NCBI RefSeq assembly: GCF_017581965.1
Contig: NZ_JAGEVF010000006.1
Coordinates: 155,846-219,845 of the forward strand
Direction of reading: 5' to 3'
Source: Winogradskyella pelagia
GTDB lineage: Bacteria; Bacteroidota; Bacteroidia; Flavobacteriales; Flavobacteriaceae
Length of the DNA: 64,000 bases
The translations under genes and the position numbers were made by a program. The notes below the pieces were generated by a model, which saw only the letters and a program-made list of their open reading frames with translations, searched no databases and was not told the DNA's origin. Below, in pieces: positions 1 through 8,596 of this stretch. Each line of letters begins with the position of its first letter. The stretch's first letter is position 1.

Positions 1-1
1 A

Positions 2-244
2 ATACTTATAACAAAATTATCAGAGATATCGTTTATTAAGTCTATATATCCTTCGGATGCTAATTTCCTCTTAGTAAAAATAGATGATGCTAATCAACGT
101 TACTCGGAATTAATTAAAAGAGGTATTGTCGTTAGAAATAGAACAACACAACCTTTATGTGAAAATTGTTTAAGATTTACAATTGGCACTCCAACTGAAA
201 ATGAAAAATTAATTGAAACACTTCAATTAATTTCGAAATCCTGA
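2..244 (+). CDS. hisC: Histidinol-phosphate aminotransferase, C-terminal part
   Basis: An open frame enters from the left edge and ends at a TGA, giving the last 80 residues of a fold-type I PLP aminotransferase. HisC converts imidazole-acetol phosphate to histidinol phosphate. The stretch 'LRFTIGTPTEN' near the end matches the conserved phosphate-binding Arg region of HisC, and 'GIVVRNR' precedes it as in the family. The position directly before hisB, hisH, hisA, hisF and hisIE supports the call. The last codons and the stop lie inside a palindromic repeat, so the native C-terminus may have been altered by an insertion. The start is outside the window. Confidence 0.9.
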   Translation: MLITKLSEISFIKSIYPSDANFLLVKIDDANQRYSELIKRGIVVRNRTTQPLCENCLRFTIGTPTENEKLIETLQLISKS

Positions 245-257
245 ACTTATTTCAGGA
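239..257. repeat. Palindromic repeat at the hisC 3' end
   Basis: The sequence reads TCCTGAA-CTTAT-TTCAGGA, a perfect 7-bp inverted repeat with a 5-nt loop. The hisC stop codon (TGA) lies inside the left arm. Elements of this CCTGAA/TTCAGG kind are, from memory, common between flavobacterial genes and often accompany lone GIY-YIG genes. A degenerate relative lies on the other side of the next gene. Confidence 0.6.
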
Positions 258-277
258 ACTTTAAAATTGAAATATAA

Positions 278-559
278 ATGTCTAAATATTACTGTTACAT
301 ATTATCAAATAAGAATAGAACAGTTTTATATATTGGATATACCGAAGATTTGCAACAAAGACTAGAAGAACATAAAAATGGAAAGGGAGCTGTTTTTACA
401 AAAAAGTATAATTCCATTGACTTGATTCATTTTGAAGAATTTGAATTAAAAAAAGAAGCGAAATCGAGAGAAAAACAACTCAAGAATTGGCATAAAGAAT
501 GGAAGTGGAATCTGATTAAAGAGTTCAATCCAGAATTGAAGAAAATAGAATTAAAATAA
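278..559 (+). CDS. GIY-YIG domain nuclease-family protein (UPF0213/YhbQ-like)
   Basis: This 93-residue protein is a lone GIY-YIG domain. It has the N-terminal strand pair 'YCYIL' and 'LYIGYT', the conserved Arg in 'QQRLEEH', and the Glu-bearing helix 'AKSREKQLKNW' that would bind the metal ion. Such small proteins are predicted Mg-dependent nucleases; a cellular role is not established. It interrupts the his operon between hisC and hisB and is flanked by palindromic CCTGAA-type sequences, which suggests it moved in as a small selfish or repeat-associated unit. It is in the same orientation as the operon and is probably co-transcribed. No second domain is present. Confidence 0.88.
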   Translation: MSKYYCYILSNKNRTVLYIGYTEDLQQRLEEHKNGKGAVFTKKYNSIDLIHFEEFELKKEAKSREKQLKNWHKEWKWNLIKEFNPELKKIELK

Positions 560-565
560 TAAGAC

Positions 566-582
566 CCTGAAATAAATCCAGC
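566..582. repeat. Degenerate copy of the palindromic repeat
   Basis: CCTGAA-ATAAA-TCCAGC just after the GIY-YIG gene resembles the palindrome at the hisC end, but the right arm has decayed (TCCAGC instead of TTCAGG). The GIY-YIG gene is thus bracketed by related sequences. It lies about 20 bp before the hisB start. Confidence 0.4.
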
Positions 583-601
583 GTTGATTAACAAATTAAT
601 C

Positions 602-1735
602 ATGAAACCAGTATTATTTATAGATAGAGACGGTACTTTAATTAAAGAACCCGCAGACGAACAAATAGATTCATTTGAGAAATTAGAGTTCTACCCAAAG
701 GTCTTTCAATACTTAAGCAAAATAGCTAATGAATTGAATTTTGAAATCGTAATGATTACCAATCAAGATGGTTTAGGTACAGATGTCTATCCTGAAGACA
801 CGTTTTGGCCTGTGCATAATTTTGTTTTAAAGACATTTGAAAGTGAAGGTGTTCTATTTGAAGAGCAGTTCATAGACAGAACATTCGCAAAGGATAATGC
901 ACCAACCCGCAAACCTAATACAGGATTGTTAACCAAGTATTTTTCTGAGGATTATGATTTAGCAAATTCATTTGTAATAGGTGATAGATTAACAGATGTT
1001 GAATTGGCTAAGAATCTTGGGGCAAAAGGCATTTTTATAAATGACAATACCAATCTCGGTACAGATGAAGTCACCGTAAGTAATAACGAATTACAAGATT
1101 TCATTGCTTTAGAAACCAATGACTGGGAAGCGATATATAGGTTTTTAAAAACCACAGAGCGTATAGGTTCAATAGAACGTAACACCAATGAAACTAAGAT
1201 TAAAATAGACCTTAATCTAGACGGAACTGGAAAGAGTAATATTGATACAGGTATAGCGTTTTTTGACCATATGTTAGACCAAATTGCACGTCATGGTCAA
1301 ATGGACTTAAATATTAAAGTTGATGGTGATTTAGAAGTAGATGAGCATCATACCATTGAAGATACTGCCATTGCCTTGGGCGAAGTATTTGCTCAGACGC
1401 TTGGTAATAAATTAGGTATAGAACGTTATGGGTTTTCATTACCAATGGACGATTGTTTAGCTCAAGTAGCTATTGATTTTGGTGGTCGTAATTGGCTCAT
1501 TTGGGAAGCAGATTTTAAACGCGAAATGATTGGTAAAATGCCTACAGAAATGTTTTATCACTTCTTCAAGTCCTTCACAGATGGTGCCAAATGTAATTTG
1601 AATGTAAAAGTCGAAGGCACAAACGAACATCACAAGATTGAAGCCATATTCAAGGCATTTGCAAAGGCAATAAAAATGGCTGTAAAACAAGATATAGAAA
1701 AAATGATTTTGCCATCAACAAAAGGAATGCTGTAA
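602..1735 (+). CDS. hisB: Bifunctional histidinol-phosphatase / imidazoleglycerol-phosphate dehydratase
   Basis: This 377-residue fusion catalyses two steps of histidine synthesis. Residues 1 to about 165 form a HAD phosphatase (nucleophile motif 'FIDRDGT', later '[12 protein letters not shown]'). Residues from about 190 onward form IGP dehydratase, with the metal-binding '[12 protein letters not shown]', '[10 protein letters not shown]' and '[11 protein letters not shown]' motifs. The ATG at 602 is chosen over an in-frame upstream TTG because the HAD motif starts right after it. The cysteine cluster that binds zinc in the enteric HisB phosphatase domain is absent: the matching region reads '[10 protein letters not shown]'. 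The stop overlaps the hisH start by 1 nt (TAATG), indicating coupled translation. Confidence 0.96.
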   Translation: MKPVLFIDRDGTLIKEPADEQIDSFEKLEFYPKVFQYLSKIANELNFEIVMITNQDGLGTDVYPEDTFWPVHNFVLKTFESEGVLFEEQFIDRTFAKDNAPTRKPNTGLLTKYFSEDYDLANSFVIGDRLTDVELAKNLGAKGIFINDNTNLGTDEVTVSNNELQDFIALETNDWEAIYRFLKTTERIGSIERNTNETKIKIDLNLDGTGKSNIDTGIAFFDHMLDQIARHGQMDLNIKVDGDLEVDEHHTIEDTAIALGEVFAQTLGNKLGIERYGFSLPMDDCLAQVAIDFGGRNWLIWEADFKREMIGKMPTEMFYHFFKSFTDGAKCNLNVKVEGTNEHHKIEAIFKAFAKAIKMAVKQDIEKMILPSTKGML

Positions 1736-2316
1736 TGGATTTAAAAATAGTCAATTACGGTGCAGGTAATATCAAGAGTATTCAATTCGCTTTTCAGCGT
1801 TTGGGATATGATGCTGTATTATCTAACAATCCAGATGAAATTATTAAGGCAGATAAAGTCATTTTTCCTGGGGTAGGTGAAGCCAGTTCGGCAATGAAAA
1901 TGTTAAGAGCATCTGGTTTGGATGCATTGATCCCCCAACTTAAGCAACCTGTTTTGGGTATTTGTTTAGGTATGCAACTGATGTGTAATCATACTGAAGA
2001 AGGAAATACTAAAGGTTTAGGGATTTTCAATACAAATGTTAAGCGGTTTTCAAATAATGTAAAGGTACCTCAAATGGGCTGGAACAGAATTAAAAATCTT
2101 AAATCTGGTTTATTTAAAGGTATAAGTGAAAAAGAATACATGTACCTTGTGCATAGTTATTATGCGGAAGATTGTGATGAATCTATTGCGACTTCAGATT
2201 ATGAAATAGACTATGCTTCAGCATTAGAAAATGATAATTTCTTTGGGGTTCAGTTTCACCCAGAGAAATCAGGAAAAATAGGAGAGCAGTTACTAAAAAA
2301 CTTTTTAGAGTTATAA
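1735..2316 (+). CDS. hisH: Imidazole glycerol phosphate synthase, glutaminase subunit
   Basis: This class I glutamine amidotransferase of 193 residues supplies ammonia to HisF. The nucleophile Cys77 sits in 'GICLGMQ', and His175 and Glu177 in 'FHPEKSG' complete the triad. The N-terminal 'IVNYGAGNIKS' is typical of HisH. The ATG overlaps the hisB stop by 1 nt, and the next gene, hisA, begins right after the stop, so the genes are tightly coupled. The length is normal and no key residue is missing. Confidence 0.97.
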   Translation: MDLKIVNYGAGNIKSIQFAFQRLGYDAVLSNNPDEIIKADKVIFPGVGEASSAMKMLRASGLDALIPQLKQPVLGICLGMQLMCNHTEEGNTKGLGIFNTNVKRFSNNVKVPQMGWNRIKNLKSGLFKGISEKEYMYLVHSYYAEDCDESIATSDYEIDYASALENDNFFGVQFHPEKSGKIGEQLLKNFLEL

Positions 2317-3051
2317 ATGAGAATTATACCAGCCATAGATATTATAGAAGGAAAGTGTGTAAGACTAACTAAAGGTGATTACGATACTAAAAAAGTGTAC
2401 AATGAAAATCCTTTAGAAGTGGCCAAAGCGTTTGAAGGCTCAGGTATTGAGTATTTACATTTGGTTGACCTAGACGGAGCCAAAGCGAAGCATATTGTGA
2501 ACTATAAAGTTTTAGAGCAAATCGCAGCTAAAACAAATCTGAAAATTGATTTTGGTGGTGGTTTAAAATCGAACGAAGATTTAAATATTGCTTTTAATTG
2601 TGGTGCACGACAGATTACTGGCGGAAGTATTGCAGTTAGCGATAGAGAAACTTTTGAAGGTTGGTTAGCTAAATATGGACCTCAAAAAATTATTTTAGGC
2701 GCAGATAGTAATGAAGGTAAAATTGCCATCAATGGTTGGCAAGATAACAGTAAAGAGGAAGTGGTTTCCTTTATCAAGGATTATCAGAGAAAACATATTA
2801 AATACGTGATTTGTACAGATATTTCTAAAGACGGCATGTTAGAAGGTCCATCAATTGATTTGTATAAAACCATAATAAAAGAATGTAGCAGTAGTAGTGG
2901 TGCCCAATCTATTAATCTTATTGCTTCAGGAGGTGTTTCTGGAATTAAAGATTTGGAAAACCTAGAAGCTATTGGTTGTGAAGGTGTTATCATAGGAAAA
3001 GCCATCTACGAGAACAGAATCAGTTTAAAAGAATTAAGACAATTTTTATAG
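2317..3051 (+). CDS. hisA: ProFAR isomerase
   Basis: This 244-residue (beta/alpha)8 barrel performs the Amadori isomerisation of ProFAR to PRFAR. The catalytic Asp8 is in '[14 protein letters not shown]', and the second Asp is in 'CTDISKDGM'. The phosphate-binding loops 'DFGGGL' and 'ASGGV' are present, showing the half-barrel repeat shared with HisF. It abuts hisH with no gap and is followed by hisF after one base, within the operon. A short insert of Ser residues near residue 192 ('CSSSSGAQS') is a small peculiarity and probably lies in a surface loop. Confidence 0.96.
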   Translation: MRIIPAIDIIEGKCVRLTKGDYDTKKVYNENPLEVAKAFEGSGIEYLHLVDLDGAKAKHIVNYKVLEQIAAKTNLKIDFGGGLKSNEDLNIAFNCGARQITGGSIAVSDRETFEGWLAKYGPQKIILGADSNEGKIAINGWQDNSKEEVVSFIKDYQRKHIKYVICTDISKDGMLEGPSIDLYKTIIKECSSSSGAQSINLIASGGVSGIKDLENLEAIGCEGVIIGKAIYENRISLKELRQFL

Positions 3052-3052
3052 T

Positions 3053-3808
3053 ATGTTGACCAAACGCATTGTTCCCTGTTTAGATATCAAAGATGGTCGT
3101 ACTGTAAAAGGTGTCAATTTTGTTGATTTACGTGATGCAGGTGACCCAGTAGTTCTTGCCAAGCAATATGCTGATTTAGGTGCAGACGAATTGGTGTTTT
3201 TAGATATTTCCGCAACCCAGGAAAAACGCAGAACCATGCACGATATGGTACTAAAAGTAGCCGAGCAAGTGAATATACCATTTACTGTAGGTGGAGGAAT
3301 TTCATCAATCGAGGATGTAGATGATTTATTACATTGTGGCGCAGATAAAGTATCTATAAACTCGTCAGCAGTAAAACGACCAGGATTGATTAATGAATTA
3401 TCTCAAAAATTCGGTAGTCAATGCATCGTTGTTGCTATAGATGCAAAAAAAATAGGAGAGGAGTGGTTTGTGCATTTAGCCGGAGGCACTATTCCAACCG
3501 ACATTAAATTATTCGAATGGGCTAAAGAAGTGGAAGACCGTGGTGCTGGTGAAATTTTATTTACTTCCATGAATCATGATGGAACCAAAGGTGGTTTTGC
3601 AAATGAAGCGTTAGCTAAATTATCCGATTTAGTAAACATTCCTATTATTGCTTCTGGTGGCGCAGGAACTATTCAGCATTTTGCTGATACATTTAAATTA
3701 GGAAAAGCTGATGCAGCATTAGCTGCGAGTGTATTTCATTTTGGTGAAATACCTATTATAGAATTAAAAAAAGAATTGAGAAAACAAGGTGTAGAAGTGC
3801 GACTTTAG
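3053..3808 (+). CDS. hisF: Imidazole glycerol phosphate synthase, cyclase subunit
   Basis: This 251-residue barrel works with HisH to turn PRFAR and ammonia into imidazole glycerol phosphate and AICAR. The first catalytic Asp is in '[11 protein letters not shown]', the second lies in '[11 protein letters not shown]', and phosphate loops 'TVGGGIS' and 'ASGGAG' are intact. The start lies 1 nt after the hisA stop. The family motif often reads TSMDRDGT; here it is SMNHDGT, a mild variant that keeps the Asp. Length and order in the operon are standard. Confidence 0.97.
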   Translation: MLTKRIVPCLDIKDGRTVKGVNFVDLRDAGDPVVLAKQYADLGADELVFLDISATQEKRRTMHDMVLKVAEQVNIPFTVGGGISSIEDVDDLLHCGADKVSINSSAVKRPGLINELSQKFGSQCIVVAIDAKKIGEEWFVHLAGGTIPTDIKLFEWAKEVEDRGAGEILFTSMNHDGTKGGFANEALAKLSDLVNIPIIASGGAGTIQHFADTFKLGKADAALAASVFHFGEIPIIELKKELRKQGVEVRL

Positions 3809-3851
3809 TCGTTATGCGGAACTTGTTTCAGCATCTCATAACTAACATAAT

Positions 3852-4451
3852 ATGAACATAGATTTCAATAAAAATAAAGACGGTTTAGTACCAGCAATTA
3901 TTCAAGATGCATTAACAAAAAATGTCCTTATGCTGGGCTACATGAATGCTGAAGCATTAGAAAAAACAAAAGCGTCTGGATTAGTGACATTTTTTAGCAG
4001 AACAAAAAATCGACTTTGGACAAAAGGAGAAGAAAGTGGAAATGTTCTAAATCTAGTAGATATAAAACTAGATTGCGATAGCGATACGCTTTTAATTTCA
4101 GTAAATCCAAAAGGTCCAACTTGTCACAAAGGTTCAGATACCTGCTGGAATGAAGCTAATGAACAATCATTTGGTTTTATTTCAAAATTAGAAAACACCA
4201 TTACATCTAGAATAAAAAACGCTGATACACAAAAATCATATGTTGCCTCACTATTTGCAAAAGGTATCAATAAAGTTGCGCAAAAGGTAGGAGAAGAAGC
4301 TGTAGAGGTTGTTATTGAGGCAAAAGATGATAACGATGACTTATTCTTGGAAGAAAGTGCAGATTTACTCTTTCATTATTTAATGTTACTGCAGGCTAAA
4401 GGCTTTAAGCTTAAAGACGTAGTTAATGTTTTAAAGGGACGTGACAAATAG
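3852..4451 (+). CDS. hisIE: Bifunctional phosphoribosyl-AMP cyclohydrolase / phosphoribosyl-ATP pyrophosphatase
   Basis: This 199-residue fusion performs the second and third steps of histidine synthesis. The N-terminal cyclohydrolase half (about 1-105) holds the metal and zinc ligands in 'KLDCDSD' and in 'GPTCHKGSDTCW'. The C-terminal pyrophosphatase half (about 110-199) is the helical MazG-like domain with 'KVGEEAVEVVIEAK' and 'ESADLLFHYL'. It follows hisF after a 43-bp gap and is the last gene of the operon. The next gene is convergent and its stop codon abuts. Confidence 0.96.
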   Translation: MNIDFNKNKDGLVPAIIQDALTKNVLMLGYMNAEALEKTKASGLVTFFSRTKNRLWTKGEESGNVLNLVDIKLDCDSDTLLISVNPKGPTCHKGSDTCWNEANEQSFGFISKLENTITSRIKNADTQKSYVASLFAKGINKVAQKVGEEAVEVVIEAKDDNDDLFLEESADLLFHYLMLLQAKGFKLKDVVNVLKGRDK

Positions 4452-4886
4452 TTACCGTGTATAGGTCATTGTAGAAACTATATTTCCCTCTTTATCATAA
4501 TAAGTCCATTTACCGATTGGTCGTTTCCAATGTAAATATTGACCTTTTGATTTTATGCTCCCATCTTCATAAAAAAAAGTTACAGGCCCTTCTACCTTAT
4601 TGTTTTTGTAAGTTCCTTCGCAAACCTTTCTTCCATAAGGGTCAAAGTCAGTCCATTTTCCGTTTCCTACACCATTGACATACTCTTGCATGGTCATATA
4701 ATTGCCGTTATCATACTTTCCATACAAAACACCTGTAAAGGGCTTATCTGAGCCCGTCTCGTAATATATCGAACCCAATTTATAGGCTTTTTGATAAGTG
4801 TCTGACATGGCCACCAATTTCTGTTTTTGAGCGAAACCGACATTAATTACTAAAAGAACTAAAAGAGTAGAGAGAAACGTTTTCAT
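4452..4886 (-). CDS. Secreted YwqK/MORN-like repeat protein
   Basis: This 144-residue protein begins with a signal peptide (about residues 1-19, ending near 'VGFAQ'). The rest holds short strand repeats of the MORN/YwqK kind, such as 'GNGKWTDFDPYGRKVCEGTYKNN' in part, then 'EDGSIKSKGQY' and 'PIGKWTYYDKEGN'. In this phylum such proteins are annotated as YwqK-family antitoxin-like, but no toxin partner is seen nearby and a periplasmic or surface location is more likely here. It is convergent with hisIE and probably has its own promoter. Confidence 0.7.
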   Translation of the reverse strand: MKTFLSTLLVLLVINVGFAQKQKLVAMSDTYQKAYKLGSIYYETGSDKPFTGVLYGKYDNGNYMTMQEYVNGVGNGKWTDFDPYGRKVCEGTYKNNKVEGPVTFFYEDGSIKSKGQYLHWKRPIGKWTYYDKEGNIVSTMTYTR

Positions 4887-4984
4887 GATTATTATTTTAA
4901 CTTATATATGCAAAAATGTCATCAATGGATGAGCATTTTAATATATTCTCATAAAAAACCTTTTCAAAACTGTCAAATCATCCC

Positions 4985-5395
4985 TTAGTTTAGATAGCCT
5001 TTTGTGGCTGAATATTTAGAAAACCATGCTAAAACAACAGCGAACAGTATTATCATAATGGTCATTGGTATACTGCTAGCATAGCCATTGATTAATAAAT
5101 ACCCCATTTGTATAACAACTGCAATCAGTGAAACATAAAATAGCATCACAGCTAATTTTTTTCTAAATAGTAATAATAAAGAAGCGAGCGCACCACCAAA
5201 TACGGCTAAAGCAAAGGCAGCCGTGACAAACGAGGGCAAGTTTGCTGCAATTTCTAATTGTTCCTTAGAATACATAGCACGATAGCTTTCGGTATTATAG
5301 GCTTGCTGCAAGTAAGCATTGACACCCATCGCATTCCAAATGAGCGCCACAACACCAACAATCCAATACCAAATAGGAGGTTTTTTTGTAGTCAT
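4985..5395 (-). CDS. Small integral membrane protein, unknown function
   Basis: This 136-residue protein has about four membrane helices: near residues 8-25, 54-78, 82-102 and 108-126. There is a short charged N-terminus ('MTTKKPPIWYW') and a soluble loop around residues 28-48. Similar flavobacterial proteins are sometimes labelled 'sugar transporter', but I see no transport motif, so I leave it unassigned. It stands alone on the minus strand, about 100 bp from its neighbours. Confidence 0.65.
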   Translation of the reverse strand: MTTKKPPIWYWIVGVVALIWNAMGVNAYLQQAYNTESYRAMYSKEQLEIAANLPSFVTAAFALAVFGGALASLLLLFRKKLAVMLFYVSLIAVVIQMGYLLINGYASSIPMTIMIILFAVVLAWFSKYSATKGYLN

Positions 5396-5481
5396 AATTG
5401 ATAAATTTTAGTTAGTAGTAAGCATCAAGTTATAAAATATTTTTGATTGCACGGTTCATTTACACTAATTTCGGCGTTGTT

Positions 5482-6267
5482 ATGCCCTTCGAAAAACGAT
5501 TTTATTATCTCATTAAGTTGCAATATTTAGGCTATAGATTTCATGGTTGGCAAAAGCAGCCTAATCTAAAAACCCTGCATTTAATGGTAGACAAAACTCT
5601 CAAGTATGTATTTGAGGATAAAAAATTTAAGACCCTTATAGCAGGGCGTACAGATGCCATGGTTTCTGCAAATGAAACAGCGCTAGAGTTATTTACTTTT
5701 CACAAAATAGACGACACATCAGAATTTCTAAATTGGTTTAATTATAATTTACCGCAAGATATCAGGGCCTTAAGTATTGGTAAGGTTGACAAAGACTTTA
5801 ATATTATTCAGCATCCAAAAACAAAAGAATACTTATATCTATTTGCTTTTGGAGGAAAATTTCATCCGTTTTGTGCACCAATTTTAAGTACAATACAAGA
5901 TGATTTAGATATTGAGCTTATGAAGAGAGGTGCCCATTTGTTTGAAGGAATACATAATTTTAAAAACTACTGTTACAAAGCCACTGATAAAGGCCTATAT
6001 CATCGAACAATTGAACGGTGTGAACTAGTTGAAAATACATTATATTCTGCAAGTTTCTTTCCTGAACATAGCTATTTACTTCGTGTAAAAGGTAGTGGTT
6101 TTGGACGCAACCAAATAAGATTAATGATGGGTACTTTAATACGTCTCGGAAAAGGGGAGGTAGATTTAAACTTTATTAGAAATAGCCTAAAAGAAAATAT
6201 AGTATCACATCAGAGCTATATTGCTCCTGCTTCAGGACTGATTCTTAATAAGATTGATTTTAAATAA
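5482..6267 (+). CDS. TruA-like tRNA pseudouridine synthase, divergent
   Basis: This 261-residue protein has the TruA layout: an N-terminal 'IKLQYLGYRFHGWQKQP' strand-loop, the catalytic Asp58 in 'AGRTDAMVSA', and a second half with 'FEGIHNFKNYCYK' and 'GSGFGRNQIRLMMGTLI'. Canonical TruA reads GRTDAGVHA, so this copy is divergent around the active site. The start at 5482 gives the normal N-terminus; an upstream in-frame TTG or GTG start would add non-conserved residues. The target is probably uridine in tRNA, but it may be a paralogue rather than the main TruA that modifies positions 38-40. Confidence 0.8.
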   Translation: MPFEKRFYYLIKLQYLGYRFHGWQKQPNLKTLHLMVDKTLKYVFEDKKFKTLIAGRTDAMVSANETALELFTFHKIDDTSEFLNWFNYNLPQDIRALSIGKVDKDFNIIQHPKTKEYLYLFAFGGKFHPFCAPILSTIQDDLDIELMKRGAHLFEGIHNFKNYCYKATDKGLYHRTIERCELVENTLYSASFFPEHSYLLRVKGSGFGRNQIRLMMGTLIRLGKGEVDLNFIRNSLKENIVSHQSYIAPASGLILNKIDFK

Positions 6268-6270
6268 AAA

Positions 6271-6294
6271 GGACGAAAACATGAATTTTCGTCC
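6271..6294 (-). terminator. Hairpin terminator, mainly minus strand
   Basis: GGACGAAAA and TTTTCGTCC form a perfect 9-bp stem around CATGAA. On the minus strand it is followed by a run of five T, so it fits as terminator of the 73-residue gene ending at 6320; it may also slow transcription out of the TruA-like gene. Confidence 0.75.
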
Positions 6295-6319
6295 TCCTAA
6301 AATTTTATATGCATTATTG

Positions 6320-6541
6320 TCAATCTACAACATGAAGCTTTGGTTCTTTGTCCACAAACTTCCCATTAACAGATTCCCCTAAAATAAAAACTTCCTTGGA
6401 GCGCTCGTACATTTTAATAGCACGATGCATCTGTAATTTTGTAGCACTATATAGTTTTACTCCAGATCTAGCTCCTTTGTTTCTAATCTCAATGTAATAA
6501 CCATCCTTTAGTTTGGTTGGCCTTGTTGCTGGTCTACCCAT
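6320..6541 (-). CDS. Small conserved hypothetical protein
   Basis: This protein of 73 residues is rich in basic residues at the N-terminus ('MGRPATRPTKLKDGYYIEIRN'-like opening) and shows two short strands and a helix ('KLQMHRAIKMYERSK'). I recognise it as a type conserved among flavobacteria, but no function is known to me. The pattern of a small basic sheet followed by a helix is compatible with nucleic-acid binding, which is inference only. It has its own strong terminator and stands between convergent and divergent neighbours. Confidence 0.6.
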   Translation of the reverse strand: MGRPATRPTKLKDGYYIEIRNKGARSGVKLYSATKLQMHRAIKMYERSKEVFILGESVNGKFVDKEPKLHVVD

Positions 6542-6693
6542 ATATTTTATGAATGTTTAATTTGTTGTGCATGATAATGAAAATTCTTTCAAAATACAAG
6601 TAAATTTTTAACATTTCTTGCGAAAAATGTAATAGCGTTAAAATTGCTTAACAACTAAAGCATTAATTAACAAAACATTAAGTTAATCCCACC

Positions 6694-6717
6694 CTTATAG
6701 GGTTAAACCCTGTTAAG
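6694..6717. promoter_or_regulatory. Imperfect inverted repeat upstream of dps
   Basis: CTTATAGGGTT-A-AACCCTGTTAAG, centred near 6705, is an imperfect dyad (AGGGTT/AACCCT core) about 75 bp before the dps start. It may be an operator or part of the leader. No clear TAnnTTTG box was found next to it. Confidence 0.3.
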
Positions 6718-6789
6718 CTACTTGACAAGCCTACTGTATCGTGTATATTAAAGTAAAATGTTTAACCGAAAAAAAGTAAAATTAAAATT

Positions 6790-7305
6790 ATGAGTTACTT
6801 AAATATGAATGATGATAAGTTAATGCCAACTGTGGTGGAATTGAACACCCTCTTAGCGGATTATCATATCTATTACCAAAACCTAAGAAATTTCCATTGG
6901 AATATTTTAGGAGAAAACTTCTTTGAACTACACGAAAAATTTGAAGAATTATACACAGAAGCACGAGAAAAAATAGACGAAATTGCTGAACGCATTTTAA
7001 CCTTAAGGTATCATCCAATTAGTAATTTACGAGATTTTTTAAAAGTATCTTCGATTGAAGAAGTCTCCTCTGAGAGGACGGATATTGAAATGGTAAAAGA
7101 CATTTTAGGCAATCACAACATATTGTTAGAACAAATGTCCAAAGTGATTAAAGAAGCGGAGAAAATAAATGATGAAGGAACGATTGATTTAATTGGAGCG
7201 TATATTAGAGAATTAGAAAAAACAAGTTGGATGCTAGACGCTTTCACGAAAGACTCCAGTTCACAATTAAGAAAAAGTGCGATTCCTGCCTTCTCTAATA
7301 ACTAG
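6790..7305 (+). CDS. dps: Dps/ferritin-like DNA-protecting protein
   Basis: This 171-residue ferritin-like four-helix protein should form a dodecamer that oxidises and stores iron using peroxide, shielding DNA. The intersubunit ferroxidase pattern is complete: His36 in 'NFHWNILG', His48 in 'ELHEKFEELY', Asp63 and Glu67 in 'KIDEIAERIL'. Length is normal. The ATG at 6790 is preceded by an A-rich leader. It stands as a single gene with a strong hairpin terminator right after it. Regulation by oxidative stress is usual for the family; the dyad upstream could be involved. Confidence 0.93.
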   Translation: MSYLNMNDDKLMPTVVELNTLLADYHIYYQNLRNFHWNILGENFFELHEKFEELYTEAREKIDEIAERILTLRYHPISNLRDFLKVSSIEEVSSERTDIEMVKDILGNHNILLEQMSKVIKEAEKINDEGTIDLIGAYIRELEKTSWMLDAFTKDSSSQLRKSAIPAFSNN

Positions 7306-7331
7306 ATTAAGTGTTAAAATATCTACAATCA

Positions 7332-7355
7332 AATACCATCTTTGCAGATGGTATT
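7332..7355 (+). terminator. Rho-independent terminator of dps
   Basis: AATACCATC and GATGGTATT form a perfect 9-bp stem with a TTTGCA loop, followed by a T-rich stretch (TTATTTTT). It lies 27 bp after the dps stop. Confidence 0.85.
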
Positions 7356-7379
7356 TTATTTTTAAGCAAAAGAGAAAAG

Positions 7380-8057
7380 ATGTCCGTAACCATACCCAAA
7401 GAAGCTTTAAGCTTTTTAAAAAAACTTCAAAAAAATAATAATCGAGACTGGTTTAATGATAATAAAGTGGAGTTTAAAGTATTAGAGGCTAATGTAAAGT
7501 CTGTCTACAATACAATAGGTGAATTACTTAATATGCATGATCAAATAGACAGGGTTAAAGTGTTTAGAATCTATAGAGATGTGCGTTTTTCAAAGAATAA
7601 ATTACCCTATAAAACACATTTTGGAGGCTCTTTCCACAGAGTAAAACCAGAATTGCGAGGTGGATATTATCTGCATATTCAGCCAAATAACGAATCTTTT
7701 ATTGCTATAGGGTTTTGGGATCCTAATAAAGAGGATTTGCTTAGAATTAGAAAAGAATTTGAAATGGATGATTGTGAGATTAGACAAATTCTTAATGAGC
7801 CCACCTTTAAAACTGTTTGGGGTGACTTTGTAGGTGAGGAATTAAAAACAGCTCCAAAAGGTTTCGATAAAAATCATCCTTCTATAGACTTAATAAGAAG
7901 AAAGCAATTCATCTTTACAAAGTCATTTACCGACAAAGAGGTTCTGGATAGAGAGTTTGTTCCCGCCGTGAATGAGGCTTTTGAAATTGCAAGACCTTAC
8001 CTCAATTTAATGAGCGATATTCTTACTACAAACCTCAATGGTGAATCACTAATTTAA
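7380..8057 (+). CDS. DUF2461/TIGR02453-family protein
   Basis: This protein of 225 residues matches the TIGR02453/DUF2461 family, with 'FLKKLQKNNNRDWFNDNK' at the N-terminus, 'RVFRIYRDVRFSKNK'-like and 'PYKTHFGGSF' in the middle, and 'GGYYLHIQP' further on. The function of the family is unknown. The ATG at 7380 is chosen because the conserved region starts right after it; the longer open frame overlaps the dps terminator. The last 4 nt overlap the end of the convergent next gene. Confidence 0.85.
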   Translation: MSVTIPKEALSFLKKLQKNNNRDWFNDNKVEFKVLEANVKSVYNTIGELLNMHDQIDRVKVFRIYRDVRFSKNKLPYKTHFGGSFHRVKPELRGGYYLHIQPNNESFIAIGFWDPNKEDLLRIRKEFEMDDCEIRQILNEPTFKTVWGDFVGEELKTAPKGFDKNHPSIDLIRRKQFIFTKSFTDKEVLDREFVPAVNEAFEIARPYLNLMSDILTTNLNGESLI

Positions 8058-8470
8058 ACTGCTTTTAGCATATCTGGCTTCTCAAAAAGTTGAATACTAC
8101 TTACAAGACGCTCTTTTACGATGTTCATCATACGCTTATTTAAGGCAGATGAATTTTTAATGTAAATGGCATATTCTTCAACGGTAAATTGTCCTATTAT
8201 CATACCCTTTATAGAATTTCTAAACTTCATATCCTTGTGAATAGCGTGTTCTATATATGCCAAACGCTTTGGTAGTGTTAACTCATAAAACACGTTTTTT
8301 CGTTTAGAAATATAATTTCTAAAAACTACTATGAATAACTCGTGCTGCATTTTTATAACAGGTCGAAGCGTGGTGTTCTGAAAATGCTCCTCACCACTCA
8401 TAGCATCGTTAATTTTAGCAGATAATATTATAGGCCTTGCGGCAAGTAGGTTTTTAGTTCGGTCAGCCAT
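8054..8470 (-). CDS. Conserved hypothetical protein
   Basis: This 138-residue, mostly helical protein is rich in Lys and Arg ('RTKNLLAARPI', 'KRKNVFYELTLPKRLAYIEHAIHKDMKF'). I see no signal peptide, membrane helix or catalytic motif, so it is probably cytoplasmic. Related flavobacterial proteins are sometimes called 'glyoxalase', but the metal-binding pattern of that fold is not visible and I do not adopt the name. Its 3' end overlaps the convergent DUF2461 gene by 4 nt. Confidence 0.55.
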   Translation of the reverse strand: MADRTKNLLAARPIILSAKINDAMSGEEHFQNTTLRPVIKMQHELFIVVFRNYISKRKNVFYELTLPKRLAYIEHAIHKDMKFRNSIKGMIIGQFTVEEYAIYIKNSSALNKRMMNIVKERLVSSIQLFEKPDMLKAV

Positions 8471-8596
8471 GGTATCTATTTAAGATTAATTTGGAATTAA
8501 ATTTAAGGATTAACCAAAAGGTCCTCTTTACATAGCGCAATTATTGTAAACAGTGTTATTAACAATAACTATATTCTTTAGCTTTTTTTAATTAAC

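Noticed and set aside
4452..4886. Reading the YwqK-like protein as the antitoxin of a toxin-antitoxin pair
   Set aside because: It has a signal peptide and no toxin gene next to it, so a cytoplasmic antitoxin role is unlikely.
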